Assembly: GCA_019120635.1 (NCBI GenBank)
Contig: DWUR01000030.1
Coordinates: 1-33,097, forward strand
Direction of reading: 5' to 3'
DNA length: 33,097 nt
From: Candidatus Corynebacterium intestinavium
Lineage (GTDB): Bacteria > Actinomycetota > Actinomycetes > Mycobacteriales > Mycobacteriaceae
Below are positions 1-7,364 of this stretch, one piece after another. Within the stretch, counting starts at the first letter, position 1. The number at the start of each line of letters is the position of its first letter. A program made the translations under genes and the position numbers. The notes beneath the pieces were generated by a model, which saw nothing but the letters and a program-made list of their open reading frames with translations, was not told the origin of the DNA and searched no databases.

Positions 1-1
1 T

Positions 2-52
2 CAGGCCCTGTTCAAACAATTCAACGAGCTGCTCACGCTGTCGCTGGCTTAG
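2..52 (+). CDS. 3' end of an unidentified gene (partial)
   Basis: An open frame enters from the left edge and ends at the TAG at 50-52. Only 16 residues are visible, reading QALFKQFNELLTLSLA. That is too short to assign a family. The frame is chosen because it is open to the edge, looks like an amphipathic helix, and ends just before a long inverted repeat at 78-124. It could equally be a chance frame. The segment from 40 to 120 is more AT-rich than the rest of the window. Confidence 0.35.
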   Translation, partial: QALFKQFNELLTLSLA

Positions 53-77
53 AGAACTTCGTGCTCTCAAAGAAATA

Positions 78-124
78 CTCCCCACTAGTTAGGAACTGAT
101 TTTCTCAGTCCAACTAATGGGGAG
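78..124. repeat. long imperfect inverted repeat
   Basis: Bases 78-99 and 105-124 are an imperfect inverted repeat with a five-base loop (TTTTC). The outer seven bases, CTCCCCA and TGGGGAG, pair perfectly. Then comes one mismatch, TAGTT/AACTA pairing, and an inner TCC/GGA plus TCAG/CTGA match with two bulged bases. It lies 25 bases after the stop of the partial gene and in AT-richer sequence. It may be a terminator without a U tract, or the end of a mobile element. Confidence 0.5.
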
Positions 125-170
125 CAGTTCAAGCGTGCTTCCGGGGCCGTTGGCTTTTCTCAGGGGACGC

Positions 171-196
171 GCTGCGCCCAGGGGGCTGGGCGCAGC
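171..196. terminator. perfect 11-bp hairpin after the permease gene
   Basis: GCTGCGCCCAG at 171-181 and CTGGGCGCAGC at 186-196 pair perfectly around a GGGG loop. It begins 14 bases beyond the stop of the minus-strand permease. There is no clear T run on either side, so it is a probable terminator or 3'-end stabiliser for that gene. Confidence 0.5.
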
Positions 197-209
197 AGCC
201 GGTGACGTC

Positions 210-1634
210 CTAGAGCGTCATCTCGTCGTGGTCCTGGGCAGCAGGGTTAACCTTGCCCACGATGTAGCCCAGTGCGGAGAGCACAGCAAAGGCGACAGCC
301 ACGGTGATGACCTGGCCACGGGCCGAGGGGTCCCACAGCATGAGGATGGTGAGCCCCAGCAGCAGGGCAACGGTCAGCCACGGCAGGAACGGGTAGCCCC
401 ACATCCGGACCGACATCTTGCCGCGCGCCTCCAGCGCCGGGCGCAGCTTGATCTCGGAGAGAACAATCATCACCCAGATCACTAGCAGCGAGCCACCGAC
501 GGCGTTGAACAGGATGCCGATCAGGTTCTCTGGGCCCCACACCTGCAGGGTCACCGAGAGGAAAGCGAAGAACAGGGATGCCCACACCGCCGGGATCGGA
601 ACCTGCTTGGAGTTCGTCTTCCGGACGAACTTCGGCGCGTAGCCGGTGCCGCCAAAGCTGAACAGCAGGCGGGAGGTGGCGTAGATCTGGGCGTTACATG
701 CCGAGAGCAGGGCCAGGACGATGACGATCTCCATGAGCATCACTGCGCCCGGGATGTTCGCCAGTTCCAGCACGCGGGTGAAGGGGGACTCCGCGGCGGT
801 CTCAGCGTCACCCAGGGTGGAGTAGGGAAGCAGGGCGGTGATCAGGAAGACCGAGCCCAGGTAGAAGACGGAGATGCGCCAGATGACGGCGCGCACGGCG
901 GAGGCGATGGAGGTGGTGGGATCCTTGGCCTCGGCGGCGGCGATAGTCACGATCTCGATTCCGCCGAATGCGAAAGCAACAGCGAGCAGGCCGGCAGCCA
1001 TGCCGGAGATGCCGTTCGGCGCGAAGTCGCTGAAGTGGGACAGGCCGGGGCTATCGAAGCCTGGGAAGAAGCCGAAGAGCAGGCCCAGGCCGATGACGAG
1101 GAAGATAACGATGACCGCGACCTTGATGAACGCGAACCAGTACTCAAACTCGCCGAAGCCGCGCACGGCGGTGAGGTTGACGATGGTGAAGAAGACGACC
1201 GCGATCAGGCCAGGAATCCAGCCCTCCACGCCGAACCACTTACCCATGATGGCGCCGGCGCCGGTGATCTCGGCGCCCATGACCATCACGAGCATGAAGT
1301 AATACAGCCAACCAAGGGAGAAGCCCGCCCAGTTACCGAAAGCCAGTCGGCCATAGGTGGCGAAGGTGCCGGAGGCCGGTCGCGCGGCCGCGAGCTCGCC
1401 CAGCATCTGCATCACGAAGATGACGATGACACCGGCGACGATGTAGGACAACAGGACAGCAGGGCCGGCCGCCTCGATGCCAACGCCTGTTCCGAGGAAC
1501 AGGCCGGCGCCGACGGCCGAGCCGAGGCCCATCATGGTGAGGTGTCGGGTTTCAAGCCCCTTGCCGAGGGCGGAGCCGCTCGCTGGGGTTGCCGCTGTGG
1601 TGTCGGCAGCCGACTGAGTATTGGGGGAATTCAT
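210..1634 (-). CDS. amino-acid permease, APC superfamily (AAT type)
   Basis: A 474-residue multi-pass membrane protein with about twelve hydrophobic segments, the normal length for amino acid/proton symporters of the AAT family (GabP, AnsP, AroP, ProY type). The first membrane segment carries the family glycine motif, GLGSAVGAGLFLGTGVGI, followed by LGELAAARPASGTF. Substrate cannot be told from sequence. The frame is open further upstream to 1784, but that extension is not membrane-like and overlaps the promoter of the divergent LOG gene, so I place the start at the ATG at 1634 (MNSPNTQS). There is no Shine-Dalgarno sequence. A TATGGT box at 1646-1651 lies 11 bases upstream, so the leader is very short. 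A second, distinct AAT permease lies at 24187-25617. Confidence 0.88.
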   Translation of the reverse strand: MNSPNTQSAADTTAATPASGSALGKGLETRHLTMMGLGSAVGAGLFLGTGVGIEAAGPAVLLSYIVAGVIVIFVMQMLGELAAARPASGTFATYGRLAFGNWAGFSLGWLYYFMLVMVMGAEITGAGAIMGKWFGVEGWIPGLIAVVFFTIVNLTAVRGFGEFEYWFAFIKVAVIVIFLVIGLGLLFGFFPGFDSPGLSHFSDFAPNGISGMAAGLLAVAFAFGGIEIVTIAAAEAKDPTTSIASAVRAVIWRISVFYLGSVFLITALLPYSTLGDAETAAESPFTRVLELANIPGAVMLMEIVIVLALLSACNAQIYATSRLLFSFGGTGYAPKFVRKTNSKQVPIPAVWASLFFAFLSVTLQVWGPENLIGILFNAVGGSLLVIWVMIVLSEIKLRPALEARGKMSVRMWGYPFLPWLTVALLLGLTILMLWDPSARGQVITVAVAFAVLSALGYIVGKVNPAAQDHDEMTL

Positions 1635-1787
1635 GTATGAATTAGACCATATGCACGCGCGCGTCAGACAATGAAGCCCACTTCTTTGCCCACTTCCGGG
1701 GCCTGCTGGGGCGCGCACTGCACCTGTTAAGGGGGAATGCTGGCCGTGCCAGGGGATTGCCGGCGGCCACGTGTCCTGGGTCACCGT

Positions 1788-1793
1788 TAATAT
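1788..1793 (+). promoter_or_regulatory. -10 box for LOG gene, leaderless start
   Basis: TAATAT at 1788-1793 is followed by eight bases (GAGTAGCG) and then the ATG at 1802. There is no Shine-Dalgarno sequence. The spacing would place transcription start at or within a base or two of the ATG. No convincing -35 box is seen. Confidence 0.45.
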
Positions 1794-1801
1794 GAGTAGC
1801 G

Positions 1802-2680
1802 ATGACTACTGAAGACTCCACCCCCAACTTTCCGGCCACCGATTCGGCCAATCTCTCCGATTTTCGTTTCCGTGGGCCCGTTCTGTACCGGGGGACCCCG
1901 GACTCGGAGCCGAAGGACTCCACGACCGACCAGCGCCTGCTTCAGCCCCAGGACAGCACTGACTGGCTGCACACGGATCCGTGGCGCGTGATGAGGATCC
2001 AGGCCGAGTTCGTCGACGGCTTCGGCGCGCTCGCGAAGATCCCGAAGGCGATCACCGTCTTTGGCTCCGCACGCGTCCGGGAAGACCACGAGTACTACAA
2101 GCTCGGCCAGCAGATCGGCGCGCTGATCGCCCGCAGCGGCTATGCCACGATCACGGGCGGTGGGCCAGGCCTGATGGAGGCGGCGAACCGGGGTGCAGCA
2201 GATTCGGGCGGGCTCTCCATCGGCCTGGGCATCGAGCTGCCCCACGAACAGCGCCTCAACGACTGGGTGCAGCTGGGCATGAACTTCCGCTACTTCTTCG
2301 TGCGTAAGACGATGTTCCTGAAATACTCCCAGGCCTTCATCTGCCTGCCTGGCGGTTTCGGCACCCTCGACGAGCTCTTCGAGGCCCTGGTGATGGTTCA
2401 GACTCGGAAGATCCAACGCTTCCCGATCATCCTCGTCGGGACGGAATTCTGGGGCCCATTGGTGGACTGGATTAAGGAGCGCCTCGTCGAGGAGAAGATG
2501 ATTTCTCCCGAGGACGTCGACCTGATTCACCTCACGGACGACCCCGAGGACGCCATGGAATTTTGCCACCGTGCGCACGATAAGCACACCGAAAGCTTGA
2601 AGCGCCGCCGCGAGGACCTGGAACGCGAGCGCGGTCGGATCGAGGAGGAGCTGGAGATACTCCGCCGCGAGCAGCCCTAG
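1802..2680 (+). CDS. LOG-family (TIGR00730) Rossmann-fold protein
   Basis: A 292-residue protein of the LOG / 'lysine decarboxylase-like' family. Characterised members hydrolyse cytokinin riboside 5'-monophosphate, or more generally nucleoside monophosphates, to base and ribose 5-phosphate. The family hallmarks are present: GGGPGLMEAANRGA near residues 119-132 and PGGFGTLDELFEAL near 182-195, which form the phosphate and nucleotide site. It has an N-terminal extension of about 65 polar residues and a charged C-terminal tail rich in Arg and Glu. It heads a plus-strand run: the next gene starts 13 bases after its stop. The physiological substrate is not evident. Confidence in the family is high, in any particular reaction moderate. 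Confidence 0.9.
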   Translation: MTTEDSTPNFPATDSANLSDFRFRGPVLYRGTPDSEPKDSTTDQRLLQPQDSTDWLHTDPWRVMRIQAEFVDGFGALAKIPKAITVFGSARVREDHEYYKLGQQIGALIARSGYATITGGGPGLMEAANRGAADSGGLSIGLGIELPHEQRLNDWVQLGMNFRYFFVRKTMFLKYSQAFICLPGGFGTLDELFEALVMVQTRKIQRFPIILVGTEFWGPLVDWIKERLVEEKMISPEDVDLIHLTDDPEDAMEFCHRAHDKHTESLKRRREDLERERGRIEEELEILRREQP

Positions 2681-2693
2681 GGGAGCCCCAAGG

Positions 2694-3038
2694 ATGTATT
2701 GGATCTTTTCGATCGCCGGCGCGGCACTTGTCGCGGGGCTTCTCGTCTACCTGGTGGGGCGTGTATTTGGCCCGGGGGAGTACACCGGGCCGCGAGCAGA
2801 CCACCCCGCCGAAAGGCAGGCAGCGGAGTTCCGGGAGAACTGTGAGCTCACCGGGGCGAACCTGCGGCAGGTGAAGTTCACCCGCTCCCTCCGCGGGTAC
2901 GACGCGGCCGAGGTCGACGCCCTGATCGATCGGCTCGCCACCCATCTCGGCGATCCCGGCCGACCGGGTAGCGGTCAGCAGGCGCCCATGAGCACCAGAA
3001 ATAATAAGGAAGATCAACAAGCAGAAGAAAGGGCATAA
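2694..3038 (+). CDS. small membrane-anchored DivIVA-domain protein
   Basis: A 114-residue protein. Residues 4-25 form one hydrophobic segment, and a short basic region follows. Residues 60-84 contain FTRSLRGYDAAEVDALIDRL, which matches the conserved start of DivIVA-domain proteins (a GY-hydrophobic motif, then a predicted coiled-coil helix). DivIVA and Wag31-type domains act at poles and division sites, so a role in localisation or envelope growth is inferred. GGGAG at 2681-2685 lies eight bases before the ATG. The gene sits between the LOG gene (13 bases upstream) and the aminopeptidase gene (3 bases downstream), so it is very likely cotranscribed. Confidence 0.7.
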   Translation: MYWIFSIAGAALVAGLLVYLVGRVFGPGEYTGPRADHPAERQAAEFRENCELTGANLRQVKFTRSLRGYDAAEVDALIDRLATHLGDPGRPGSGQQAPMSTRNNKEDQQAEERA

Positions 3039-3041
3039 ACC

Positions 3042-4529
3042 GTGGCTCCCATTCCCAAGATTCCGCAGGCCGTACCCGAGATCACCTTCGGCGCGCCCGT
3101 CGAGGGAACCGAAGTGCTGAATGTGCGCTTCGACGCGGACCGCGACTCTGCCCACGGAGTTGAGATCAGCGCGAACGGAGAACCCGTCGAATGGGTCGTG
3201 GGGCTGCCCGATGCACCCAAGCGGGCCTCTGACTTCTCCGAGCACACCGACTTCCTCGACGACGGCTGGCGCGCCCGCGGGGCGCAGGTCATCCGCCACA
3301 TGAACCAGGTCGTCGCAGGCCATCCGGTGCGCGCCAAGCGACATCTCGTCCAGCTTCACCTGCCCGCCAACATCAAGCCGCGCCAGCTACGCTCCCTCAT
3401 CATCGGCGCGATCGTCGGTGGTCACGAGTTCGTCACCACGAATGAAAAGCGACCGGGTGCGGTGCGTAACCTCCACCTGGCGTGGGACAACCCGGCGCAA
3501 CGCAACATCGACAATCGCACGAACCTGGGCCTGCGCCGCGCGGTGCGCGACGGCGTGCAGCTCGGCAAGGCAACCTGCCTGTCCCGGGATCTGGCGAACG
3601 CCCCCAGCAACGTGAAGTCCCCGGAATGGCTGGCTAGGCGCGCGAAGAAGCTGGTCGGGAATATCCCGGGCGTCAAGGTGAAGGTCCGCGACGCCGAGTG
3701 GCTCCGTAACAAGGGCTTCGGCGGCATCATTGCGGTGGGCTCCGGATCCTCCCGGCCGCCGGTCATGGTGGAGATGGTGTGGGATCCCGAGAGCATCGGC
3801 CTGCCGCAGCGCCGCAGCCCCATCGCCATGGTCGGCAAGGGAGTGACCTTCGATACCGGTGGTATCAGCATCAAACCCGCCGCTGGGATGGACCTCATGC
3901 GCACGGACATGACCGGCGGGGCGAGCGTCATCGCCGCCTTCCGGGCACTCGCGGAGGGACAGGTGCCGCGCAAGGTCGTCGCGATCGTCCCGATGGCGGA
4001 GAACATGGTCTCCGGGGACGCCTACCGCCCGGGAGATGTCGTCGAACACTACGGTGGCATCACCTCCGAGGTAACCAACACCGACGCCGAGGGCCGCATG
4101 GTCCTGGCCGACGCGATCAGCTACGTGGCCAAGAAGTACGAACCGAACGCCATCATCTCCATCGCCACGCTCACGGGTGCCGCGAAGCTGGCCCTGGGCC
4201 TGCGCACGGGAGCGGTGTTCGCGCCGACCCCGCAGGTAGCGCTGAAACTCGCCCGCCGGGGCGCCCAGGTCGGGGAGCAGTGGTGGCCGCTGCCACAGCC
4301 GAAGTACCTGGAGAAGGCGGTGGATTCGAAGATCGCGGATGTCCGCCAGGCTCCAAAGGGGCCGGGTGCGACCACCGCGGCGATGTTCCTCCGCCGGTTC
4401 ACCCGCGGGGTGGACCTGATCCACCTGGATATCGCTGGTCCGGGGCGTGCGGAGCAGACCTACGCGGAGGTCTCGCCGGTCGGTACCGGGTTCGGTGCCC
4501 GCACGCTTGTACAGTGGTTAGCCAAATAG
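3042..4529 (+). CDS. pepA: leucyl aminopeptidase, M17 family
   Basis: A 495-residue two-domain M17 metallo-aminopeptidase, a cytosolic enzyme that removes N-terminal residues from peptides. The C-terminal catalytic half has the complete family signature. GKGVTFDTGGISIKP (about residues 265-279) supplies the metal-binding Lys and Asp and the catalytic Lys. RTDMTGGAS supplies a further Asp ligand, and NTDAEGRMVLADA (about 346-358) supplies Asp, Glu and the catalytic Arg. Start is GTG at 3042, three bases after the previous stop, with GAAAGGG upstream. The symbol is given for the family; paralogues exist in corynebacteria, so the exact orthologue is not certain. Confidence 0.92.
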   Translation: MAPIPKIPQAVPEITFGAPVEGTEVLNVRFDADRDSAHGVEISANGEPVEWVVGLPDAPKRASDFSEHTDFLDDGWRARGAQVIRHMNQVVAGHPVRAKRHLVQLHLPANIKPRQLRSLIIGAIVGGHEFVTTNEKRPGAVRNLHLAWDNPAQRNIDNRTNLGLRRAVRDGVQLGKATCLSRDLANAPSNVKSPEWLARRAKKLVGNIPGVKVKVRDAEWLRNKGFGGIIAVGSGSSRPPVMVEMVWDPESIGLPQRRSPIAMVGKGVTFDTGGISIKPAAGMDLMRTDMTGGASVIAAFRALAEGQVPRKVVAIVPMAENMVSGDAYRPGDVVEHYGGITSEVTNTDAEGRMVLADAISYVAKKYEPNAIISIATLTGAAKLALGLRTGAVFAPTPQVALKLARRGAQVGEQWWPLPQPKYLEKAVDSKIADVRQAPKGPGATTAAMFLRRFTRGVDLIHLDIAGPGRAEQTYAEVSPVGTGFGARTLVQWLAK

Positions 4530-4572
4530 TTTATAAAAGAAGTTCTTGAAGCTTGAATGAAGGAGCGCGACT

Positions 4573-5442
4573 GTGCTTTCTGATGTGATTGATCTGCTGG
4601 CGGACCCGGTAGACGGAACCGCGCTGTCGGCTGGTGACGCGCAGTGGCGAACCCTCGTGTCCGACTCGGGGCATAGCTACGATATTGCCCGCCAGGGCTA
4701 CGTGACGCTCGCCGGCGGGGCCGGGCTTCGGTACTCCGGCGATGACGCCGCGATGATTAGCGCCCGCGAAACCTTCCTCACCGGCGGGCACTTCGCGCCC
4801 TTCGTCGAGGCAGTCACCCACAAGGTGGAGGACGTGCTGGACGACGCCGGGGTCGCGCCGAGTAGCCACCCAGGGCTGGTGGAGATCGGTGCAGGCACCG
4901 GCTACTACCTGAGCCACGCGCTCGACACCATCGAAAACTCCCGCGGCGTGGGTATCGACGTCTCCACCGCGGCGGTCAAGCGCCTGGCCAAGGCCCACTC
5001 CCGCATCGGCGCCATTGTCGCGGACGCATGGTCTCGCCTGCCGATCCAGGATGAGTCCGTGGACGCGATCATGGTCGTCTTCGCCCCGCGCAACGCTGCC
5101 GAGTTCGCCCGCATCCTGAAACCGGGCGGGGAGGTCGTCGTCCTCACTGCGGACGCCGGTCACCTGCACGAGCTGCGCGAGCCGCTGGGCATCATCGAGG
5201 TTGAGGAGGGCAAGGTCGAGCGCATGATCGAGCAGGCCTCCGGCCACCTCACCCCGGTCGGGGAGTCGGAGACCGTGGAGTTCGAGATGACCCTCGACCA
5301 GGATTCCATTGCCGCGCAGATCGGTATGAGCCCGTCAGCGCGCCATATTCACTCCAAGGTGCTCGCCGAGCGTATCGAGAATCTGCCGCCGCAGATGACC
5401 GTCACCGCGCGCGCGAAGATCACCCGCCTCGCGAAGGCCTAA
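4573..5442 (+). CDS. RlmA-like 23S rRNA (guanine-N1)-methyltransferase
   Basis: A 289-residue SAM-dependent methyltransferase resembling RlmA(I)/RlmA(II) (TlrB), which methylate N1 of G745 or G748 in helix 35 of 23S rRNA. Family features are an N-terminal GHSYDIARQGYVTL segment, YSGDDAAMISARETFLTGGHF, and the SAM loop VEIGAGTGYYLSHAL at about residues 99-113. In characterised members the N-terminus is a four-cysteine zinc finger. Here the whole protein has no cysteine, so the finger is lost although the following His and Tyr-Asp remain. Start is GTG at 4573 with AAGGAG at 4560-4565, seven bases upstream. It follows the aminopeptidase by 43 bases and may be cotranscribed. Loss of tylosin-type resistance function cannot be judged. 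Confidence 0.82.
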   Translation: MLSDVIDLLADPVDGTALSAGDAQWRTLVSDSGHSYDIARQGYVTLAGGAGLRYSGDDAAMISARETFLTGGHFAPFVEAVTHKVEDVLDDAGVAPSSHPGLVEIGAGTGYYLSHALDTIENSRGVGIDVSTAAVKRLAKAHSRIGAIVADAWSRLPIQDESVDAIMVVFAPRNAAEFARILKPGGEVVVLTADAGHLHELREPLGIIEVEEGKVERMIEQASGHLTPVGESETVEFEMTLDQDSIAAQIGMSPSARHIHSKVLAERIENLPPQMTVTARAKITRLAKA

Positions 5443-5456
5443 CGCGAGCCGCAGGG

Positions 5457-5473
5457 GAGGGGCAAAGCCCCTC
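5457..5473 (+). terminator. small hairpin after the RlmA-like gene
   Basis: GAGGGGC at 5457-5463 and GCCCCTC at 5467-5473 form a perfect seven-base stem with an AAA loop, 15 bases after the stop codon. There is no T run. It may stabilise the transcript end, with the stronger hairpin at 5562-5594 acting as terminator. Confidence 0.4.
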
Positions 5474-5561
5474 GCTGTCGCTGACACTGTTGCTGACGCC
5501 TCTTTTCGGGACGCGCGCTCACCAGCGGCCGGCCACGTCAGCGCCCCACAGCAAAGCTAAA

Positions 5562-5594
5562 GCCCGGGCAGGGAACACGCGTTCCCGCCCGGGC
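5562..5594. terminator. bidirectional terminator hairpin between convergent genes
   Basis: GCCCGGGC at 5562-5569 pairs with GCCCGGGC at 5587-5594, and GGGAAC pairs with GTTCCC, with one bulged A. It lies between the converging RlmA-like gene (plus) and GH32-like gene (minus), so it probably ends both transcripts. T-richness is modest (TTTAGCTTTG on the minus-strand side). Confidence 0.6.
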
Positions 5595-5637
5595 GTTGGC
5601 ATTCCTCACGCAGGAAAGCCGTGACAGATACTCCGAG

Positions 5638-7248
5638 CTAGTCCAGATCCAGCAGGTCGTCGATAGCGCCGGCCGCGATGTCCCGGTCAGCTTGCGCAGA
5701 GTCTGCGATGATCTGCTCCTGGGCGGCGGCCGAGTTGAGGCCCGCGTGCAGGCGCTGCAGCTGGCGGCCTAGGGTGACCATCGAGACTTCGGTGCGGGCT
5801 CCGTCGGTCGCGGTAACCTCCACGTCCCGGACCGGTACCGCGGCGGAGATGCTGCTCGTCAGGGTGGCCGCACCTCCGTCGGCGTAGACCTCGCACAGCG
5901 GGCCGTCGATGAAGACGGTGAGCACGTCGGCCCCCGGGTCCGCGAGGGGAGCGGTGCGCGTCTCCCCGTCACGGGTGACAGAGACCGTGTCCTTGGTGTA
6001 GCTGATCAGCGCGATCTCCCCGCCATCCATGTTGCGCACGCTGAGCTCCACCTGGCCCTCACCAGGGTTGAGCTGACCAGTCCAGATCAGCCCGAAGTCG
6101 GAGAAGGCGTGCACGGCCTGCGGGGCGCCAACGATGTCCTGGTACAGCGACCCGTCCAGCAGGGTGAGGGCGCGCGGCGTGGATAGGCAATTGGCCCAGT
6201 CCGCGCCGGTGCTGGCGTCCGGGTGGGCGCCCACCAGGCCGATCAGCGCGGGAGTGTCGCCCGGGATGATGCGGGGGCGGGTCAGGTCGTGGCCGTGGTC
6301 CAGGACGCGGAACTCACCCTGGGGCCGGAAAGTGACCTTCCCTGCGGCGGGGGGTTCGATGCGTCCGACGAGATAGCCGGTGACCTCGCCACCCTCGGCC
6401 TTCCACGTGCCGTCGTCGCGGTAGGTGAGGATGAGGACGTGGTAGTCCTGACCATCACCCTGGTCGGTCATCTTGACCAGACGTGGGGCGAACGGGCGGG
6501 ATGCGGGCAGGGACACGTCGCCGTCGATCTCGACGGCACCTGCGACGCGCCAGCGCTGACGGTCCTCGGAGAGGAGCCAGACGATCTCGGCGTCCTCGTC
6601 GTTGACGAGGTTCAGAGCCAGCATGCCCCAGCCGTCCTCGCCGAGGGGGACCACACTCGGGGTGACCAGGTCAGCGACCGGGTGGGCGGAATCGTCGACG
6701 TCGATGGGGCCCAGGCGACGCACGCCGGCGGCCACGGCCTTCGGGTCGTCGGAGACCTCGTTGAGGGTGGCGAGGTCGTCGATCTGGGCGCGTTGGATGC
6801 GGAAGGTGCGCGCGCCGCGGCGACCGTTCGCGACCTGGCTGCCCAGCAGCTCCTCGCGCTTGGCGTCCGCGTCGCGTGGCTCGGAGGTGACGAAGATCAG
6901 TTCAACGGTCTCCGGAGCGCCGTCTGCGGCGGGGAGGGTGAGCGCGGAACCCGCGAGGACGTCCAGCTCCTCGCCCTCTGGCTTGAGGACGTCATCGTTG
7001 ATGTCCCAGTCGTAGGGAATGTGGGAGGCGGTGACGTGCGCCCACCGCGAGCCGTTGCTGCGCTTCGTGCGGAACTGGTGGAAGACGTGGATCGCGCCAT
7101 CGGCGAAGACGGCTCCCGCCGGGGCCTCGAGCACACCGCGTTCGGCGGTGATGTGAAGCTCTGGGGCCTGGTGGGGGAGCTCCGCGTCAGTGCCTGCATG
7201 CTGCGGGTTGACCGGCGCGGAAGTGTGTTCTGCGGAAGGGTTAGCCAT
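5638..7248 (-). CDS. GH32-like five-bladed propeller protein, probably catalytically inactive
   Basis: A 536-residue protein with the outline of glycoside hydrolase family 32 (invertase, levanase, sucrose-6-phosphate hydrolase): an N-terminal propeller and a C-terminal beta-sandwich. Matches include GAIHVFHQF (canonical GEYHLFYQ), AGSALTL (canonical FSGSAV) and WANCLSTPRALTLLDGSLYQ (canonical W..ALSLPRELTL..G.LYQ). The catalytic blocks are altered. The WMNDPNG nucleophile block reads VLEAPAG, with the Asp replaced by Ala. The RDP block reads FAPRLVK, and I find no counterpart of the EC acid/base motif. There is no signal peptide, so it is probably cytosolic. Start is ATG at 7248, with TATAAA seven bases upstream and no Shine-Dalgarno sequence. 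It lies 116 bases after the OMT-like gene. It may be a sugar-binding or regulatory pseudoenzyme; that function is inference. Confidence 0.72.
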   Translation of the reverse strand: MANPSAEHTSAPVNPQHAGTDAELPHQAPELHITAERGVLEAPAGAVFADGAIHVFHQFRTKRSNGSRWAHVTASHIPYDWDINDDVLKPEGEELDVLAGSALTLPAADGAPETVELIFVTSEPRDADAKREELLGSQVANGRRGARTFRIQRAQIDDLATLNEVSDDPKAVAAGVRRLGPIDVDDSAHPVADLVTPSVVPLGEDGWGMLALNLVNDEDAEIVWLLSEDRQRWRVAGAVEIDGDVSLPASRPFAPRLVKMTDQGDGQDYHVLILTYRDDGTWKAEGGEVTGYLVGRIEPPAAGKVTFRPQGEFRVLDHGHDLTRPRIIPGDTPALIGLVGAHPDASTGADWANCLSTPRALTLLDGSLYQDIVGAPQAVHAFSDFGLIWTGQLNPGEGQVELSVRNMDGGEIALISYTKDTVSVTRDGETRTAPLADPGADVLTVFIDGPLCEVYADGGAATLTSSISAAVPVRDVEVTATDGARTEVSMVTLGRQLQRLHAGLNSAAAQEQIIADSAQADRDIAAGAIDDLLDLD

Positions 7249-7255
7249 GACCCCG

Positions 7256-7261
7256 TTTATA
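7256..7261 (-). promoter_or_regulatory. -10 box for the GH32-like gene, leaderless start
   Basis: On the minus strand TATAAA (7261 down to 7256) is followed by seven bases (CGGGGTC) and the ATG at 7248. There is no Shine-Dalgarno sequence. This suggests the gene has its own promoter rather than depending on the upstream OMT-like gene. Confidence 0.5.
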
Positions 7262-7364
7262 CCAGCGGATTGCGTGCGAGGTCGGGCGGAGTTCGCCCAG
7301 CTAGCGCCTGCCCCGTACGCTGCCGCCGGTGGAAAGAGGGCAGCCGTGGGGCGAAGGGAGGGGG

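Noticed and set aside
1035..1640. 201-codon plus-strand frame opposite the first permease
   Set aside because: Highly charged mirror of membrane segments; no start signal.
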